From Emiliania huxleyi CCMP1516 (Eukaryota; Haptophyta; Isochrysidales; Noelaerhabdaceae), in NCBI RefSeq assembly GCF_000372725.1, contig NW_005197128.1, positions 43,314 through 107,313 of the forward strand: a DNA stretch of 64,000 nt, read 5' to 3'. The translations under genes were made by a program, and so were the position numbers. The notes under the pieces are model-generated. The model made no database searches and was not told where the DNA came from. It saw only the letters and a list, made by a program, of their open reading frames with translations. This document shows, one piece after another, positions 46,156 to 56,667 of the stretch; the stretch's first letter is position 1, and each line of letters opens with the position of its first letter.

Positions 46156-46773
46156 TCCCACCCTCCTTGACAAGAAGAAGTATACGGAGGGCTGTGGGGT
46201 GGGCGCGCGCGCGTTTGTCTCTTTTCTTTCTTTCTTTTTACCCTTCTAACGGACAAAACACAAAATCTCAAAATGGAGCTACAGTGATACACCTACCACA
46301 TCTGCACTGAACATCAAGAACAAGAAAACAAGAAAATCTCTCTGTCTCTGAACATCTCACCAACGGCGCTCAATCTACATACACCTGCCCGCCAGTTGCT
46401 GCGCATGATCGGGGAAGTCCGTATCTTTGCCATTTGCGATTTGGGGTGGTTCTCCCACGTTTTTTCCGAAAACCAACACGAAATCACTCTCTCGGCAGCT
46501 TGTCAGCCCTCAGCCGAAGCTCTCTCTTCTCACCGACTTATCTCTCCGACTTACAAGTATCTCCGACTTCTTCTCCGACTTACACCCACGTTTGAAAATT
46601 CGTTGGCGAAATTCTTTTCAACCTTTGCGGCTCCGGTGGTTTGCCTGTGTTAGTGCTAGCACGCGCCAGTCCGCACCTGTGTCGAGCCTTGCTGTGAGAG
46701 AGAGTTCTGGTCAAAAAAATCTTTTAACCTTTTGTGCTCTCCCCGGGTATTGCCATACGCGGACGACACACAA
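46156..46773. other. Intergenic, no gene seen
   Basis: A pyrimidine-rich run (TCTTTTCTTTCTTTCTTTTT) at about 46217-46240 and AT-richer sequence with repeated TCTCCGACTTACA units at 46530-46590. It probably holds the promoter of the next gene. No motif was strong enough to name. Confidence 0.5.
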
Positions 46774-47635
46774 ATGCTGACCAACCCCGCCCCGACGTGC
46801 GATCGACGTCCAACGGGCGTGTGCGCATTGGCCACGCTGCTACTCATTGCACTCCTACTCCCCACGAGGCCACCGGCGGAGTCTCAGGCAGAAGCGGGGC
46901 CAGTCATCTTGACGTGTGCAAGAGACCAGCAACACCTTGTCTATCGGCTCAATTCCACACGCTCACCCGTGGAGGCCTGGGGTGTGGTCCTAGGGGCAAG
47001 CCGACGTGTGAAGCTGCGTCGCGTGACCCTAGATCTTCAGCTTTGTGTTCCGCCGAACGGGACGGACTCCTTTGGCCGCGCTCCCGTGGCTTGGTATGGT
47101 AAAGCTGTTGCTGCAGTGGCGAGTCTCGATACTGGGCTTGACTTTGTGAATTCGGCAATAAAGGGCTTTGCCGACGTTGAGAGATATCCGGAGACCTGGC
47201 TTGTGTTTGATTCCAGAGAGCATGCCATGGAGCGGCTCGACGAGAGAACGTTTAAGACTCAGGTCGACATTATGGTCCGCTTCTCATGGGTCCCGCGCAA
47301 CTTTGCCCGAGCCTCACGGCGAGCCAGGCCGCGCCTCACGCGGGCGTAGCTTGCATGAATAGGCGGCGGGCGAGGCACTGATTCGAGCCGACTGGGCCTC
47401 CCTGGGCGAGCCGACGTTTTCCGTCAGCGTGCACATGCGCACTGACCGCCACCAGCTCAACGTTGCCACCTGGGTTCCCGAGTGGCTTGCAGGGCGCTGG
47501 ATCGATATGAAGGAAACGCACCTGCTGTACTTTGATCGCGTGCGCGTTGAATCGCGCCGCCTGCGCGTGCCTCAGGGGCGCACCGCTCCGGCTTCTCCAG
47601 CAGTCGACGCAAACTGGGCTGCCCTTCTAGAGTGA
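46774..47635 (+). CDS. Hypothetical secreted or membrane-anchored protein, two exons
   Basis: The ATG at 46774 gives MLTNPAPTCDRR, then a hydrophobic segment GVCALATLLLIALLLP followed by PAESQA: a signal peptide or anchor. The ectodomain reads VILTCARDQQHLVYRLNST, CVPPNGTDSFGRAPVAWYG, DVERYPETWLVFDSREHAME and DIMVRFSWVPRNFA. Exon 2 starts near 47364 and gives ALIRADWASLGEPTFSVSV, ATWVPEWLAGRWIDMKE, THLLYFDRVRVESRRL and the stop at 47633-47635. The intron ends at AATAG; its donor is ambiguous (probably GC) near 47310. Two N-glycosylation sites (NST, NGT) fit secretion. I do not recognise the family. An extracellular binding or cell-covering role is possible but is only inferred from the signal. 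Confidence 0.6.
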
Positions 47636-47928
47636 CACACACGCGTTTCTCATGACTCATCTGGCCTCGCACACCTGCAGGTAACTTGTAACTGATGGGT
47701 GATGTAATCGCACCTGCGCGGTGCGGACGCGCCGAGCGCCTCGCGTGCACCGTTGTTTCGCCGCGTGGCGCTGCAAAACACTAAACAGACGCGTCTCGGC
47801 CGTCGCTGTGCTCATTCTATTTCTAAGATCTAACTCTAAGAGCGGTAATTGGGTATAAAAGAGATCAAACTACAAACACGAAACAGTAACAGACTGTTTG
47901 GTGTTTCACATTTTTACCTCCCCGCTCC

Positions 47929-49682
47929 CTATCCTTCTATCCGCACGCCGACCCGTGACAAGTGCAGAGCCCTGGCGGCGGTCCCGCTCTGCCAGCAGCC
48001 TTCCTCTGGCAACCGCCACCGCCAGCGCGTCGCCCGCGGCGCATCCGCCGGCCAATCGATCTCTGCCATGCCACAGTTTGGAAAGGGGTGCCTGAGGGCG
48101 AGTCGGCGGGGTCGGGCTTGCGACTGCAGCCCTCGTCCAAGCGAGATACAGCTGCGACGCGCGCATACAGCGGCGGTGGTGGCGGACAGCCACTGACTGC
48201 CCCCCTTTCTCGGCTCTTGGCGGTGCACCGAGCTCTCTCGGCGGTGCATCTAGCTAGGCGGTGCCTCCGCCACGCGGTGGCGTCGAGCCCGAGGGCGGTG
48301 CAGAGCAGCGCCTGGCCGAGCGGGTGGTCATCTGGGCCATCCCGGGCCATCTCTGGCCATCTCTGGCCATCTCTGGCCATCTCGGGTCATCTCGGGTCAT
48401 CTCGGGTCATCTCGGGTCATCTCGGGCCATCTCGGGTCATCTCGGGTCATCTCGGGCCATCTCGAGCCCGAGGGCGGTGCGGGCGGCGCCTGGCCGAGCG
48501 AGCCGTGGCAGACCACCAGCGTCGCACCCTCGTCGTCCTCCGCCGCCGCCGTGTCCACCGCACGCAGCGTTGGCCTGCGTCACAAGTTACACCAGAGTAT
48601 CTCGGGTAATCTCGGCCTGCGTGAAGCAAAGTCTGGGGAGGGTCTCAGGCAGTGGATTGGGAGCTCCGAGAGTGAGCAAGCGCCACGAATGCAGCCATTC
48701 ACAGCTGGACCCGAGCGGAGTCCAGTCGAGTACGGCTGAATACAGCTGGGCACAGCGGGGTGCGGCGGAATGGTTGGCCTCTCGAGTGCGAGTCGGAGGA
48801 CACAGGTCCTGTGCGCCGCATCTAGGGCCTCGAGATACGGGGAGATGTGGGGAGATGCGGGTCTGGAGTCCGCATCTAGCATTGCGAGCCAAGCAGCCGA
48901 CCGGGCCCTAAGGCAAGGTGAGGCAAGGTGAGGACCTTGCGGCGGGACGACTCCACTCACACGAGGTGGTGGGGCAAGGGCCGGGCAGCCCCCTCGCATC
49001 TCCTGCCATCTCCACACCCAGACGGGCAGGCCGGAGCAGGCCCGGCACGCATGGCTTGTACGCAAGGCCCGGTGCGTGAGGGTGAGCCCACACCTCTCCC
49101 ACAGCTCGACGATCGGCTTCCGACCTACGCTGTGAGCACACCGCGCTCGGGGTGTGTGAGCGCAGCCCCATTCGACACACCCGCTCAGGGTGTGAGTGCA
49201 TGCATGAGGCAGCCCCATTGCAGTCGGGAGATGTGGACCGAACATCTAGGTCTCCTGCCGTCGACGACCATCGCGAGCGGGTCGCACTGCCACGCCGCGT
49301 ACACATCAGGCTGTTCTGCGCGGAGCTCCGCTTTGGCACGGCCCTCCCACGAGCCGAGGTCGATCTCCCGCAGGCCGTCCAGCGTCGTCGGCGTCGGGAG
49401 GTCGGGTCGGTCGAGGAGGAGGATCTCGTGCGTCTGCTGTGCGCGCGCCAGCGGAGAGAGGAAGGTGCGCGCGACGCGGACGTCGCCCAGTCGCGCAAGC
49501 GCGGCGCCCACCTCCCGCGCCTGCGTGCGGCCTCTGTCGCTCAGCCGTGACACGTCAGACGAACCCTGGATGATGCCGTCGCGGTTGTGATCCGTCTGTC
49601 CGTGCCGCAGCACGAGGAAGCGCACGGCGGACGCGCACGGCGGGAGGAGGAGGAGGACGAGGGAGAGGCGGGGCGGAGACAT
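47929..49682 (-). CDS. Secreted histidine phosphatase (phosphoglycerate-mutase-like)
   Basis: Branch-1 histidine phosphatase of 249 residues. Exons: 49682-49259, 49124-49094, 48574-48490, 48311-48265 and 48091-47929; the lengths sum exactly to 250 codons including the stop. The ATG at 49682 opens MSPPRLSLVLLLLPPCASA, a signal peptide. RFLVLRHGQTDHN holds the phosphorylated His; FLSPLARAQQTHEILL the second Arg; LREIDLGSWEGR the acid region; LVVCHGSLGQALL the second His; FPNCGMAEIDW the conserved C-terminal strand. All catalytic residues expected (RHG, R, E, H) are present. Introns at 48312-48489 and 48092-48264 have GC donors and exon-copy repeats; the former contains a decamer array. Broad-specificity secreted phosphatase is the likely role; the substrate is unknown. 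Confidence 0.88.
48336..48472 (+). repeat. ATCTCGGGTC decamer array inside a histidine phosphatase intron
   Basis: About 13 tandem 10-mers (ATCTCTGGCC, ATCTCGGGTC, ATCTCGGGCC). They are flanked by a direct repeat of about 40 bp (48282-48325 and 48461-48505; both contain GAGCCCGAGGGCGGTGC and GCGCCTGGCCGAGCG). The outer repeat copies overlap the two coding exons, so this intron grew inside a local duplication of coding DNA. Confidence 0.9.
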
Positions 49683-49982
49683 TGTGGCGCGAACAGCTTC
49701 AGCTTTTCTCGCCCGCTCTGCTGAGGGCGAGGCGCCGAGCAAGGCTCCACCGCTGCAGCACTCTCCCTCGAGTATTCACAGCAGAGAGGCGACGCGTCCT
49801 TCCGCGCGTCCTCGTCCCCACCTGCTCTGCTTCAACGTGCTGCCATGGAGCCAGCGCGCCTCGCGCCATGATACAATCGCCCCCACCCGCCCTCTTCCTG
49901 GCGATGTTCATGGCTCAGAGCTGATTCAGCTCTCTCTGTTCATGGGTCTCATTGGGGAGACGACTTGAGGAGACGACTAGTC

Positions 49983-50219
49983 TCACTCCCCCGCTTTCGT
50001 CACGCAGCGTGTTCTGGTCATGTGTGTCGTGATGTGTCTGTCCCAGGGCGTGGGGAGCCACAACGCCCAACCACGCCAGGGCCCCGTCGAGAACGAGATC
50101 GTCGTCGCCTCGACATCGAGACCTCCGGTGATCTCCGGTGATCTCGGGTGATCTCCGGTGATCTCCGGCGGTCGGGCGGCGTCGATCTCCGAGAGGGAGT
50201 CGAGTCTAGCGTTCCTCAA
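49983..50219 (-). other. Possible orphan exon pair with a decamer intron
   Basis: The minus strand gives ARLDSLSEIDAARP, then a run of GGAGATCACC decamers (50125-50175), then GLDVEATTISFSTGPWRGWA. The arrangement (coding-looking sequence, decamers, coding-looking sequence) resembles the confirmed introns nearby. No start, no family and no neighbouring exons found; it may be a gene remnant. Confidence 0.3.
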
Positions 50220-50428
50220 GATGACGCACTACTCAACTCAACCCCTACGCCCACATCGATGTGGGAGGCAAGGCCACCCGTCGATGCTACCTGCTACCAA
50301 GCGGTGGGGCAGGAGATTGGAGGGGCCCCTTGCAGAGGCACATGCATTCATACATGATGATGAACATGACTGCCAGATTGAGCGTTCGGGTGATTTCTTT
50401 TTTATTCCTTCGGATCGTTGGCGAATCG

Positions 50429-51040
50429 CTGGCGAGTAGAGACCACGCCTGCTATTCACAGCACAAGCTTTGCCTGGCGGCTTCAGAGAGTTGTTTTGTC
50501 GGCTTCAGCATGTGCAGCGAAAAGCATCCTTTTTCCAGACGGATCCCCCCCTGAGAGAGATTTTTAGCAATACCAAACAACTCTAACACTCACACGTAAT
50601 TTGGGGCCTGGAGCCCTGTTCACGCGCGCGCGAGACGTGCAGACAGGGTTGCCAGGTGAGAGCGAATGGCGCGGTTCACGCCTCGCACAACAGAGAGAGA
50701 GATGCGCTCTGCATGGTGGGACATAAAAGAGAGCGAGTACTTGGGCGAGTAGGCCGTGCGGTCAACGCTGCCGCGCGCGACTTTGCGCGCGAGGCGGCGC
50801 AGCTTGAGAACGGCGGTGGGCGAGAAGCCGCCGCCGAACGTCTCGTGGAGCAGCAGGTTGAAGTTGTTGCGCTTGACAAAGATCGCGTCGTGGTAGAAAC
50901 CGCGATGCGCCTTGACGTAGCCGTGGCCGGTCTTGTGGTCGAAGGGTTGGCCGGGCTGCCCGCGCGCCTTGCAGCCCATGTTTAGGCGGCGGGCCTTTGC
51001 CCCCCCTGTGAAAAAGTGAGGCGTGGTCTCTACTCGCCAG
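50429..51040. mobile_element. Non-autonomous TIR element with a 9-bp target duplication (Mutator-like)
   Basis: The 22-bp inverted repeats are perfect (50429-50450 and 51019-51040, starting CTGGCGAGTAGAGACC). They are flanked by an exact 9-bp direct repeat GGCGAATCG (50420-50428 and 51041-51049). A 9-bp duplication is characteristic of Mutator-like elements. At 612 bp it is too small for a transposase and instead carries a minus-strand coding fragment (50620-51000). Exact ends and target duplication indicate a young insertion. Confidence 0.88.
50620..50997 (-). other. Captured ORF fragment within the TIR element
   Basis: An open frame reading ARRLNMGCKARGQPGQP, HKTGHGYVKAHRGFYHDAIF, NLLLHETFGGGFSPTAV, LRRLARKVARG, SFMSHHAERISLSVVRGVNR and a stop. 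It looks like the C-terminal end of a larger protein. The ARRLNMGCK block recurs at 22.9 kb and the RISxxxVxGVNRAI block at 58.6 kb. I recall similar ends on large repeated ORFs of haptophyte elements but cannot verify it. No complete gene is present. Confidence 0.5.
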
Positions 51041-51530
51041 GGCGAATCGTATCCTTAGGTGCTCCAGAAAATCGGGCAAGGGAATGCTTCACAAAAAAGC
51101 ACGCACAGTTCACAGATAGGGTGATAAGAAACAAGAACCTCGCATACGACGACAGTGATTCACACCAAACCCGGTAAACCGCCGCATTGTGGTGGCCGGG
51201 CACCACTTCGGAACAACAGCGTGTGATCCTGCGCGACCTTGTGCAATGCGTTCTCCGCCTGTGCCTCGTCATGCCCGCGGTTTACGGTTGCAGTTGCGAC
51301 CCTCCCGCCTGACGGCCACCGCCTCAGACAACCCCAAGGACATATCCACGGCGGTGGGGCTTCGCGCCAAAACTCTGATCACCGAACGTGTCAGCGATCG
51401 CCAGTCGTTGTCGAGCTCACGTGTGAAATCAGAGCTGCGTTGCTCGATCTGACCCTCTAAAGAGTCCTGATCCCATTCGTTTGGACCACAGGCGCATCCA
51501 GCAGCTCGAGTTTGGACCACGCCTCAGACG
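51041..51530. other. No gene seen
   Basis: Sequence between the TIR element and the next coding-looking stretch. Small overlapping frames only; no repeat or motif that I can support. Confidence 0.4.
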
Positions 51531-51532
51531 GC

Positions 51533-52217
51533 GATGACGACGAGACTGCTGCGCTTCCACGAGGACGGAGTGGTTCGCTCCGCTGCTGGGCTCGCCCTTC
51601 CTTCCCTTCGTCCACATCTCTTGTACCGCTCCTCTGATTTCCTTCTCCATCACTCCAGGCGCTCGAGCGAGGGCTCGAGGTGAAGATCTGTGGGCCGACC
51701 GACAGGCCTGCGGCGGTCCCAGTCTGTCCGCCATCCGGAGGCGTGTCGCTCTGCAGGTCGCCTCACCTCCCATCCTCACAGTCCCGACACCGCCACGGCC
51801 ACACTCGCCCAAATAGAGACATTCATCGCACAGACTTTCGCACGATCCTCGCCAGAAGATCACACTCGGCCCAAACTCACTGTTCTTAACCGCCACAGGC
51901 AGCCCGCCATCGACCTCAACGCCGCGCTCCTTGACGGGCGGGCGGCGCGATCGGTGGGCTGGGATGTGATGCCGTCGCCGGTCCTGCCAGAGGAGCTGGA
52001 GAGGCAGGATGCCGGGGTGCAAATGCGCCTTGGCTTGCGGCTGTTCCGTGTGTGGGAGGCGCACTTGGAGGCGCATCAGTCCCGCGCGCAGGCGGCACCG
52101 TCGCTCGCTATGGATGACGGGGAGGAGGATGGAGACGGGGCAATGGCGACGTGGCTCGAGCGGGTGGGGGCTGGGGGGGCGCCATGGGGGGCGCTCGCGC
52201 GAGCCGAGCCGGGCTAG
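51533..52217 (+). CDS. Hypothetical protein, three-exon model, weak
   Basis: Coding-looking blocks in series on +: MTTRLLRFHEDGVVRSAAGL (from about 51534), ALERGLEVKICGPTDRPAA (after CACTCCAG at 51658) and, after CCGCCACAG at 51898, QPAIDLNAALLDGRAARSVG, DVMPSPVLPEELERQ, LRLFRVWEAHLEAHQSR, then an acidic patch (DDGEEDGDGAM) and a stop at 52217. The last exon is the most convincing. No family recognised. The opposite strand also stays open, which lowers confidence. Confidence 0.35.
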
Positions 52218-52887
52218 GAGCCGGGAATGGGGGGGGGGGGGGATTTGAGATTGAGTTGGCTCGCCGTCAAATATACGCATCTTGCGCACCTCGCTCTACC
52301 TACCCTCGGCCCGGCTCCGCTAACTCCACGGCGACGCGCAGGTCTGTCCGCCGCCGGTGCGCGGTGCCGGTGGTGCTGGTGGGTGGGGTTCCGGCTTTTC
52401 CGGGGGCTTCCGCCCCGCGCCCGAGACTGCGTAGCTACGGTACCTCTCTCATGTACCGCCTGCATCTCAGTTTCTCAGCTGCACAGGCCTTTGCCATTTC
52501 AATGATTCGGCGATTGATTGCCATTTGCGAGGCCAACCACCTGGCACTCGCACGGCCTCTCCCCTCTCCGCAGCCGCACCGGAAAACTCCGGTGTTTTAG
52601 CCGCGCGAGTGGCGAGATCTACGTTCGACGTTTTGTTTCGTGATCCGACACGCCAAAAGCCGGAGCTTAAATGAATAAATAAAACGGTCAAACTCTGAGA
52701 CGAGATGGGATTTAGGGACATGTGTCCCCGCCCTGCACGATCTTGGTGTGGACCGGGATCTTCAATCCGTCCCCTCACACCCCTCGTCACAACCCGACAC
52801 AGAAGAGCGGCAAGAGTTGGGGCTTGCGGATCCGGGACGCGGATTTATCTGAAGTGCGAGTCAGTTTGCGAACCCCTCACCGCGGCG
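52218..52887. other. Intergenic; second copy of the interspersed repeat (52670-52830)
   Basis: Contains the partner of the repeat at 38690-38850, sharing GAGACGAGATGGGATTTAGG and the following bases; an 8-base difference lies after TTGGTGTG. No gene is seen in 52218-52669. Confidence 0.6.
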
Positions 52888-53831
52888 TCATGCCCTAAGC
52901 TCCGCGCGCCTGAAGACGGCGTCACCCTCGCAGCCCGTGTAAGGGGGGCTCCGCGGACAGTGCCCGCGGAAGCCGAGCCCCAGCAGGTAAGAGCGGACGC
53001 TCTCGCACGTCTCCTGCCCCTTGTAGAGCGACGTGCACCGGGCGTTTTGCAGTGCGACCTCGAACCGCAGCTCGCGTACTCGTCGCAGCAGCGCGCGTGG
53101 CATCCGGCGCACGAGGCGGACGTCGAGGCCCTGCACATCGATTTTGAGCAGCCGGATGGGCAGCGCCTCGGGCAGCAGCCGCGCGAGCTCGTCCACCGAT
53201 ATCGTGTCCACTGTGCGGTTCTCAAGGAGGTCGAGGCAGAACTTGCCCCACGTCGTGTCCTCGTTAGCGCGCAGCAAGCTCGAGCACCCCGCGGTGTGCG
53301 AGATGTGCATCGTCGCCGGCCCGCCGGACTCGCTCACCGCAAACGGCAGCACCACGCCGCGCGCGTGGTGGTGCCCCAGCGGAACTGCCGAGTTCTGCTT
53401 GTTCTGCACCTAGTGTGCGCCAGTCCACGCCCTTGTCGTGCCAGTGTGCTGTGATAGAGGTGGGTATTTTAAGAGTTCTGCACCTCAGCCATGCCGTTCG
53501 GCTGGTTGCGCTTGTTCACGTACATGCGCTGCGAGCCGCGCGCGAGCAGTACGGCGTACTTGTCGAGCATCGGCTCGAAGGCGATGAGGAAGGCGGTCGG
53601 CGCGCGCGGCAAATGGTCGTGGTCGAGGGTCATCAGGTCGCTGCAACCGATCTCGACTAGGAGCTCGGTGACGTTCGCAGAGGGCGGCAACGCAATCCGG
53701 CCGGCTTCGAGCTTGGCGACCTGCGTCGTCGCGTAGAGCGCGTCGTCTGTGGTGTGGAATGCTGCGCCGCGACCAAGGAAAAAAGCGTGGAGCACGTAGT
53801 GAAGGAGCGTCGGGCGTCGCCCGATCGGCAT
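52888..53831 (-). CDS. FkbM-family methyltransferase
   Basis: SAM-dependent methyltransferase, 289 residues, exons 53831-53484 and 53409-52888. The 74-bp GT-AG intron begins GTGCAGAAC and exon 2 also begins GTGCAGAAC. The first frame codon upstream of 53831 is TTG; the ATG at 53831 gives MPIGRRPTLLHYVLHAFF. Visible motifs: LLVEIGCSDLMT (in the place of the SAM-binding VDVGANxG strand), FLIAFEPMLDKY (acidic ribose contact), NRTVDTISVDELARLL, and RLLKIDVQGLDVRLVR, which is the FkbM signature LLKIDVEGxE with Gln for Glu. The C-terminus (YTGCEGDAVF) fits. FkbM enzymes O-methylate sugars or other small molecules; the substrate is unknown. No signal peptide is clear. Confidence 0.85.
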
Positions 53832-54196
53832 GACACGTGTTGTTGTGCTCAAACGTCCTCATCAACAAACCACAACCCTTTTACGTCCACATTTCGAGTG
53901 AGTGAAAACCAACTCCTGAGCACGGCGCCGCAGGCGCCTGTTGATAGGTCCAGGTGATAGCCCTGGATGGGCAATGCATTCGCCTACCTGGGCCTCAGAT
54001 CGCCCGACCGCGTCCCGGTGCTCTGCGTTCGGATTTGTGACGCCGCCGCACCGCGCCGCGGCCGGGGGCCCGCCGGAGGACGAGGATGGCCGTGACGGAC
54101 CGGGACGAGCTCTGGGAGGTTCAGTGTCAGTGAGTATATTGTAGAGACCAACCATGTGCACAATATATTGACTGAGAGCTAAGCCAGGGGAGGCGA
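53832..54196. other. Intergenic upstream of the FkbM gene
   Basis: Expected promoter region of the minus-strand methyltransferase. A GGCGCCGCAGGCGCC palindrome (about 53924-53938) resembles blocks seen near 44.6 and 54.8 kb. No gene seen. Confidence 0.45.
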
Positions 54197-55007
54197 ACCC
54201 CTAGTCTAGCGGAAATTTTTCACAATATCGCAACCGCGATACCGCGCGATATTTGGCGATAAAATGCGATAAACGGCGATGTTGTGCGATGCTCGCGATC
54301 ACGCGAGCCCTTTCATAGCACGTCACAGCGACGGCGTGAAGCGTTACAAAGGGACGTGCGCCGTGGAGCACATCATCCTGGCGCTTCGCTCGCTCCGCTC
54401 GCGTTGCGCAGCTGGATCTGGCTGCCTACACACCTCGCGGCTACCTTGCACATGAGCGTCAGCTTGTTCTGCAGCACGTTCGCCGCCTTCCAGAGGATCT
54501 CGCCGACACCCCCTTCCCGAACCCACCGAACCACGTCCACGACTCGAACAGCAGCAGCTGCACGTCGACGTCCTTGTCCTCCCTGGCGTAGCGAGACTCG
54601 CCGCCATAGGACGGTATGCGGCGGTCGCCGCCCACCACCCTTCCCCCCCTTGTATGCCAGCGACCCGTCCCCTGCCCCCTCTCGCCCTTGGCCTTGCTAT
54701 TCCTCTCCCCCTCCATGCCCTCGTGTAAAAAAAGAAACCGATTACGTCACGTATGATCAAGAAACCACACTGGGTGTTTCCGCGAAATTAAGAAACCACG
54801 GCGCGCCGCAGGCGCGCCGCGCCGGCTGCGCCGCCAGCTTTAGATGGTCTCCTCCGAAAACAAAGAATTCCGCGGCCGCGGTTCGCCGCCGGGGTGAGGG
54901 TGCGCGAGGGTGCGCGAGGGTGCGCGATATTGCGCGATATTAGGCGATATTAGGCGATACTCGGCGATCATTCACGATACACCGAAAATTTCCGCTAGAC
55001 TAGGGGT
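54197..55007. mobile_element. TIR element, 811 bp, with GCGATA subterminal repeats
   Basis: Perfect 23-bp inverted repeats start ACCCCTAGTCTAGCGGAAAT (54197-54219; 54985-55007) and are flanked by AGGCGA on both sides (54191-54196; 55008-55013), a 6-bp target duplication. Just inside each end are clustered GCGATA/GCGATATT motifs (54235-54300 and 54915-54975), the layout expected for transposase binding sites. The interior minus strand has coding-looking sequence (YAREDKDVDVQLLLFESW; EILWKAANVLQNKLTLMC) but no transposase. Superfamily is uncertain; 6-bp duplications occur in few DNA transposon groups. Confidence 0.8.
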
Positions 55008-56049
55008 AGGCGATGCCGGGGCCGTACAGCAGCTTGATGGTGCTTCGCCGGCGTAGAAGCGGCCGCGGAGGGCTCCGGGTGCCTGAAAAAGACGGATTTA
55101 CGTGGGCTGTGGGAGATTTACTGTCGACTCAAACGACACTGATCACTGTGCCGTGATCCTCTCATATAGGGTTAAATATTTACCGAGCCGTTTTAAAGTT
55201 CCACCGCTACGACTGGAGATATATCGAGATTTGCTCTTCAGGAGCGCTATGGCGCGAAAGGGTTAATTGACATGTCAAGTTTTGAAGATCGGTTGCGTTC
55301 TCTCGCGGGCCGACGACCTCGCCCGGTTGACCGTAAGCGCGGCGAGACTACGAACCCCTCAGCATAAGATTTTTGAAAACCAACAAGAAAATCACGAGGC
55401 TCACAGTGATGTGTGAGTGTGTGTNNNNNNNNNNNNNNNNNNNNNNNNNNNNNNNNNNNNNNNNNNNNNNNNNNNNNNNNNNNNNNNNNNNNNNNNNNNN
55501 NNNNNNNNNNNNNNNNNNNNNNNNGCGCGTGAAAGTGATAGAACGGTCGAAAAGTTCGAGCCGTCATTCTGTCGCCGAAGTCCTTCGATGTCTCCTCCCG
55601 CTGAACCCCAACCAGCCCCGCACGACCCCAATCGGCCGCACACCGCCACACAGCAGGCTCTGGTGACCGACACAACTCTTTGCTTGGCGCCGGACCGTCT
55701 CGAGTGAACCCACCGCTGTGGGCGCCGCCGCTGAGCATCACGGCAAACGGGTGACGGACCTACACATAAACTGAATCACCTCGGCCGACCATGCCGCTGC
55801 GGCCGACGATGTCGGATGCTCTCGAGCACTCTCCAGCGCCGGGCGCGGTCCTGACACAGCCGGCCGTGCTTCACCGCCGCTGTTCAGCTCGGCGGCAGAA
55901 ATGGCAGCGGATACGAGCTCTTTACCGACTACCGAGCGGCAGTCGGAGAACTCGTGAGCTTCCACACATCACAACTCCTGCCGATGCATTCTGGAACAAT
56001 CACATAACGCCTGCCATCACCACTGCCCACTTGCGACATTTGTAGCCCA
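55008..56049. other. Gene-poor stretch with a 100-N gap (55425-55524)
   Basis: Includes the second assembly gap of exactly 100 N, next to a short GTGTGT run. No gene is supported in the flanks; small frames have no domain content. Confidence 0.6.
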
Positions 56050-56585
56050 AGCCGGTCCGTAGTATCCCAGTCTCCCAGGATCCAGTATCCACATCAGCCA
56101 GGGATGCTCTAGGGAGGGGTGCAGCTGCATGGTGACAACTACCAGTGAGAAGGATGGGGATGCAGCTGGCTGCTGGACCATGGCTTACACACGGGCACAC
56201 TTCCATGAATTGCCAGTATCCAGCAGTATCCAGCAGTATCCCGCAGTATCCTGCAGTATCCCAGTATCCGATGCGCCGGCTCCGAGTATTGCGGTGAAAA
56301 TACTGCGCGATACTGCCATGGCCACACTACTTCAGTAACACAGTATCTGCATGCCCCAGGCCCAGTATTGCAGTATCACCCTCGCGGCAGAGAGGTATTT
56401 GCGCCACCGATACTTGGCCTTCGCTTGCGGGATATTGGGATACTTGGCCAAGGGCCGTGTGCAGGTAGCATGCAGTATTGCAATAAAAATACTTGCTTTG
56501 CGTGTCTGAAATACTGGAATACTGCGCCACAGCACCTCAGATACTGGGATACTGGAAATACTGTGAAATACTCCAACTCTCCTTG
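56050..56585. repeat. Cluster of AGTATC/GATACT words in direct then inverted order
   Basis: At 56058-56375 the word AGTATCC recurs many times (for example CAGTATCCAGCAGTATCC at 56215-56232). From 56384 to 56580 mostly the complement occurs (GATACTTGGC, GATACTGGGATACTGG). The two halves could pair as a long imperfect hairpin. No inverted terminal repeat with a target duplication was found. Confidence 0.65.
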
Positions 56586-56667
56586 CCTACTCAAAGGGAA
56601 AAGCTGGGGTTTTTTCGAAAAGCGGCGCGCTGCGAGTTGCCCCCCCCCGTCGGCGCGCAGGTGGTCG

